Shown here in pieces: positions 4,518 through 6,454 of a stretch of DNA of 6,454 bases. Within the stretch, counting starts at the first letter, position 1. Each line of letters opens with the position of its first letter. This DNA comes from Verrucomicrobiia bacterium (GTDB taxonomy: Bacteria > Verrucomicrobiota > Verrucomicrobiia > Opitutales > Opitutaceae), in the NCBI GenBank assembly GCA_030424825.1, contig JAUHWE010000279.1, forward strand, positions 1-6,454, given 5' to 3'. The translations under genes were made by a program, and so were the position numbers. The notes below the pieces were generated by a model that searched no databases, was not told the origin of the DNA, and worked only from the letters and a program-made list of their open reading frames with translations.

Positions 4518-6454
4518 TTATGCGGTGGTCTTCGATTTTCCGTTTTGGAAAAGGAACGATGCAATCAGGCCTACGCTGACGCAAACGCCCGTTCCCACGA
4601 AACCGAATAGCAATCCGTTGAGTTCAGTAAAGTACTTACTGTAGACGAGCGCGAGTAGACTGCAGCTGATTCCAAGCCACGCGTGTAGAGCCGTGGCCCG
4701 TTTGACGAATAATCCGAGGAGGAAAAGACCGGCCAGCGGACTGCCGATCAGTCCCATCAGACCGACGAGCAAATCGAATAGGTGGCCTGTGTCGATCGTC
4801 GACATGATCAGGGCCGCGGCCGTACCCAGAATGCCAAGACCGGCGACGAGTATTCGGGCAAGGCTCAATTGATTCTTGTCACTCCAGTTTTTCTTGAAAC
4901 GTCCAATGAAATCGTTGGAGAGCGCCGTGCAGATTGAGTGCATGGAGCTGTCGAGGCTAGACATGGCGGCGGCGAAAACCCCTGCGATGACAAGACCTGC
5001 TAAGCCGGCGGGCATTTGGTGGGCGACAAACCAGGGCAGAATCTGGTCGTTCTTTTGCAGGGGTCCGAGCAACTCGGGATTGGTCTGGTAGAAGACGAAG
5101 AGGGCGATGCCCATCACCGAGAAAATGAGCGTTGCAGGAATGGCGAGAATCGCGTTTGTCCAGACCGCCTTCTGGGCTTCCTTTTCGGATTTCGTGGTCA
5201 GGTAGCGCTGCACAACTGCCTGGTCTGAGGTGTAAGGGACCAGGGCGTTTGAGAATATGGCGCCGAGGATGAGGACGATGAAGGAGTCGGCGGCCCAGGA
5301 CCACTGGATGGGCGGCATCTCAAACTTGCCCGCATCGCGGCCTAGCTTGGCGATGGTAGCAAAACCGTTTTCCAGATTGGAGGCGATGAGGATCAACGCC
5401 ATCAAGGCTCCGCCCATCAGTACGACCACTTGAATGACATCGGTCCAGATAACGGCTTTGATTCCTCCAAAAACGGTATAGACGGTTGCGATGAGCCCCA
5501 TGAGGAGAATGCACAAGGTGAGGTTGAAGCCGGTAACGGCGGCGAGCGCTAAAGCAGGCAGAAATACGACGATCCCCATTCGAAAGAGCTGGAAGATGAT
5601 AAAAGAGCCACTACCGAACAGCCTTAGCCCTAGGTCGAATCGGTCTTCCAAAAACTGGTAGGCGGTAACCGCGTTGAGTCGTCTCAATCGCGGAATGTAA
5701 ACATAGACTATCAGAGGCGCGACGATGAGGATCCCCGCATTCAAGAGAATGACCGACCAGCTCGTGCCGTAGACGCGAGCGGGTAGAGCCAGGTAGGTGA
5801 TAGCGCTCAACGTTGTGCCGAAAATGCTAATACCAGCGGCCCACCAGGGAATGGACTGGCCGCCGAGGTAGAAGTCATTCGTTGTTCGCGTGCCGCGAGC
5901 GCAAAGATATCCAATGAAAAGCAGCCCCCCGAGATAGAGCAGGAGGGTGATCCAGTTCAGGGTCCCGAACGACGCGACGGCGGGTTGAGTCGAGATTTCC
6001 CAAATGACCGGAGTCCGTACACGAGGACGAATCTCGCCGGAAGCAATGATGTAGTGGTCATTCCATTTGGCAACCTGAGTGGTCACGTGGTTTTGAGGGG
6101 ACTCGCCGGCTTTCTGCCAGGTGTCGGTCAAGGCGTTGTAGCCCCAGATCTGTTTCGGGAAGCCTGGATGTTCGTCTTTAAGCTCGTCGGCCTGATGGAA
6201 GAGCGATCCATCCGCTCCGCCTACGATGAAAACATGGTTTTCGCCCTGCGGGATAGCGACGCCGGCCATCATGCAGGAAGGGGAGTCGGAGACACGCCTC
6301 CAGTGGTTGCGAGCAGGGCTGTAGGCGTAGGCGTCCTTGAGAAACTGGAGTGCCCCGCTTTCGTCTTGACGCCTGCCGCTCATCACAAAAATCTGGTCTT
6401 CCCGTCCATCGTTTTGGACCACTGCCAGATTGAATGCGCGAGAAGGACCGGGCC
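4518..6454 (-). CDS. Kelch/mutarotase-like domain fused to sodium:solute symporter (SSS family), 5' end outside window
   Basis: The frame stays open to the window edge and reads GPSRAFNLAVVQNDG before the GTG at 6422, so that GTG is internal and the true start lies outside. Counting from the codon at 6452 (644 residues), residues 1-155 are Kelch-type propeller blades: DQIFVMSGR, YAYSPARNHWRRV, HVFIVGGADGS, IWGYNALTDTWQKAG and a final HYIIASGEIRPRVRTPVIW. The GEIRPxVRTP segment resembles the cyclically permuted NanM/YjhT mutarotase group linked to N-acetylneuraminate. Residues about 165-635 form an SSS transporter of roughly 13 helices: FYLGGQSIPWWAAG after the first helix, the family signature GGIKAVIWTDVIQ (329-341), SDQAVVQRYLTTKSEKEA, and SSLDSS (498-503), the helix with the conserved sodium-site serines. 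The C-terminus is short and basic. Inferred role: a periplasmic propeller that mutarotates or binds the sugar, delivering it to its own sodium-coupled importer. The substrate is unproven. The stop precedes the sulfatase by about 220 bp of repeat-rich DNA. Confidence 0.9.
   Translation of the reverse strand, partial: PGPSRAFNLAVVQNDGREDQIFVMSGRRQDESGALQFLKDAYAYSPARNHWRRVSDSPSCMMAGVAIPQGENHVFIVGGADGSLFHQADELKDEHPGFPKQIWGYNALTDTWQKAGESPQNHVTTQVAKWNDHYIIASGEIRPRVRTPVIWEISTQPAVASFGTLNWITLLLYLGGLLFIGYLCARGTRTTNDFYLGGQSIPWWAAGISIFGTTLSAITYLALPARVYGTSWSVILLNAGILIVAPLIVYVYIPRLRRLNAVTAYQFLEDRFDLGLRLFGSGSFIIFQLFRMGIVVFLPALALAAVTGFNLTLCILLMGLIATVYTVFGGIKAVIWTDVIQVVVLMGGALMALILIASNLENGFATIAKLGRDAGKFEMPPIQWSWAADSFIVLILGAIFSNALVPYTSDQAVVQRYLTTKSEKEAQKAVWTNAILAIPATLIFSVMGIALFVFYQTNPELLGPLQKNDQILPWFVAHQMPAGLAGLVIAGVFAAAMSSLDSSMHSICTALSNDFIGRFKKNWSDKNQLSLARILVAGLGILGTAAALIMSTIDTGHLFDLLVGLMGLIGSPLAGLFLLGLFVKRATALHAWLGISCSLLALVYSKYFTELNGLLFGFVGTGVCVSVGLIASFLFQNGKSKTTA

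Overview
The window looks like a glycan-uptake and desulfation neighbourhood from a Gram-negative bacterium. The gene content is typical of the Verrucomicrobiota (Opitutae/Puniceicoccales type) or the related Planctomycetota-Lentisphaerota. The evidence is a long TonB-dependent receptor barrel with the C-terminal style of those phyla, a formylglycine sulfatase, a Kelch-plus-sodium-symporter fusion and a REP-associated transposase. The phylum is an inference; no rRNA or marker gene is present.

Layout. Positions 2-2119 (+) hold the C-terminal 705 residues of a TonB-dependent outer-membrane receptor whose start lies outside the window, followed by a strong terminator (2150-2178). Everything to the right is on the minus strand. 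Positions 2262-2783 are a broken REP-associated tyrosine transposase (RAYT), positions 2877-4298 a secreted iduronate-2-sulfatase-like sulfatase, and positions 4518-6454 a Kelch/mutarotase-like domain fused to a sodium:solute symporter and cut by the window edge. Receptor, sulfatase and transporter would fit one pathway: uptake of an oligosaccharide across the outer membrane, periplasmic desulfation, and sodium-driven import of the freed sugar. The Kelch part resembles sialic-acid mutarotases, but the substrate is not shown by the sequence.

The unusual content is the repetitive DNA between and inside these genes. Two 88-bp palindromic repeats (A 2186-2273, B 2801-2888; 84/88 identical) flank the RAYT. 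Each is a head-to-head pair of REP-like units: a GTAG tetranucleotide followed by a hairpin with loop TCC, the known architecture of RAYT-recognised REPs. A third half copy (C 4303-4356), itself interrupted by a 26-nt hairpin element, lies just upstream of the sulfatase. The RAYT reading frame is interrupted exactly where its catalytic tyrosine motif should be by a further palindromic GTAG element plus a second hairpin; its C-terminal tail is still readable in frame on the far side. The stop codons of both the RAYT tail and the sulfatase are the TAG of a GTAG in copies A and B, so both proteins end in Pro-Val-Arg. The hydrophobic core of the sulfatase signal peptide is encoded by a degenerate 7-bp tandem repeat. 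The repeats have therefore shaped both ends of the sulfatase gene and inactivated their own presumed transposase.
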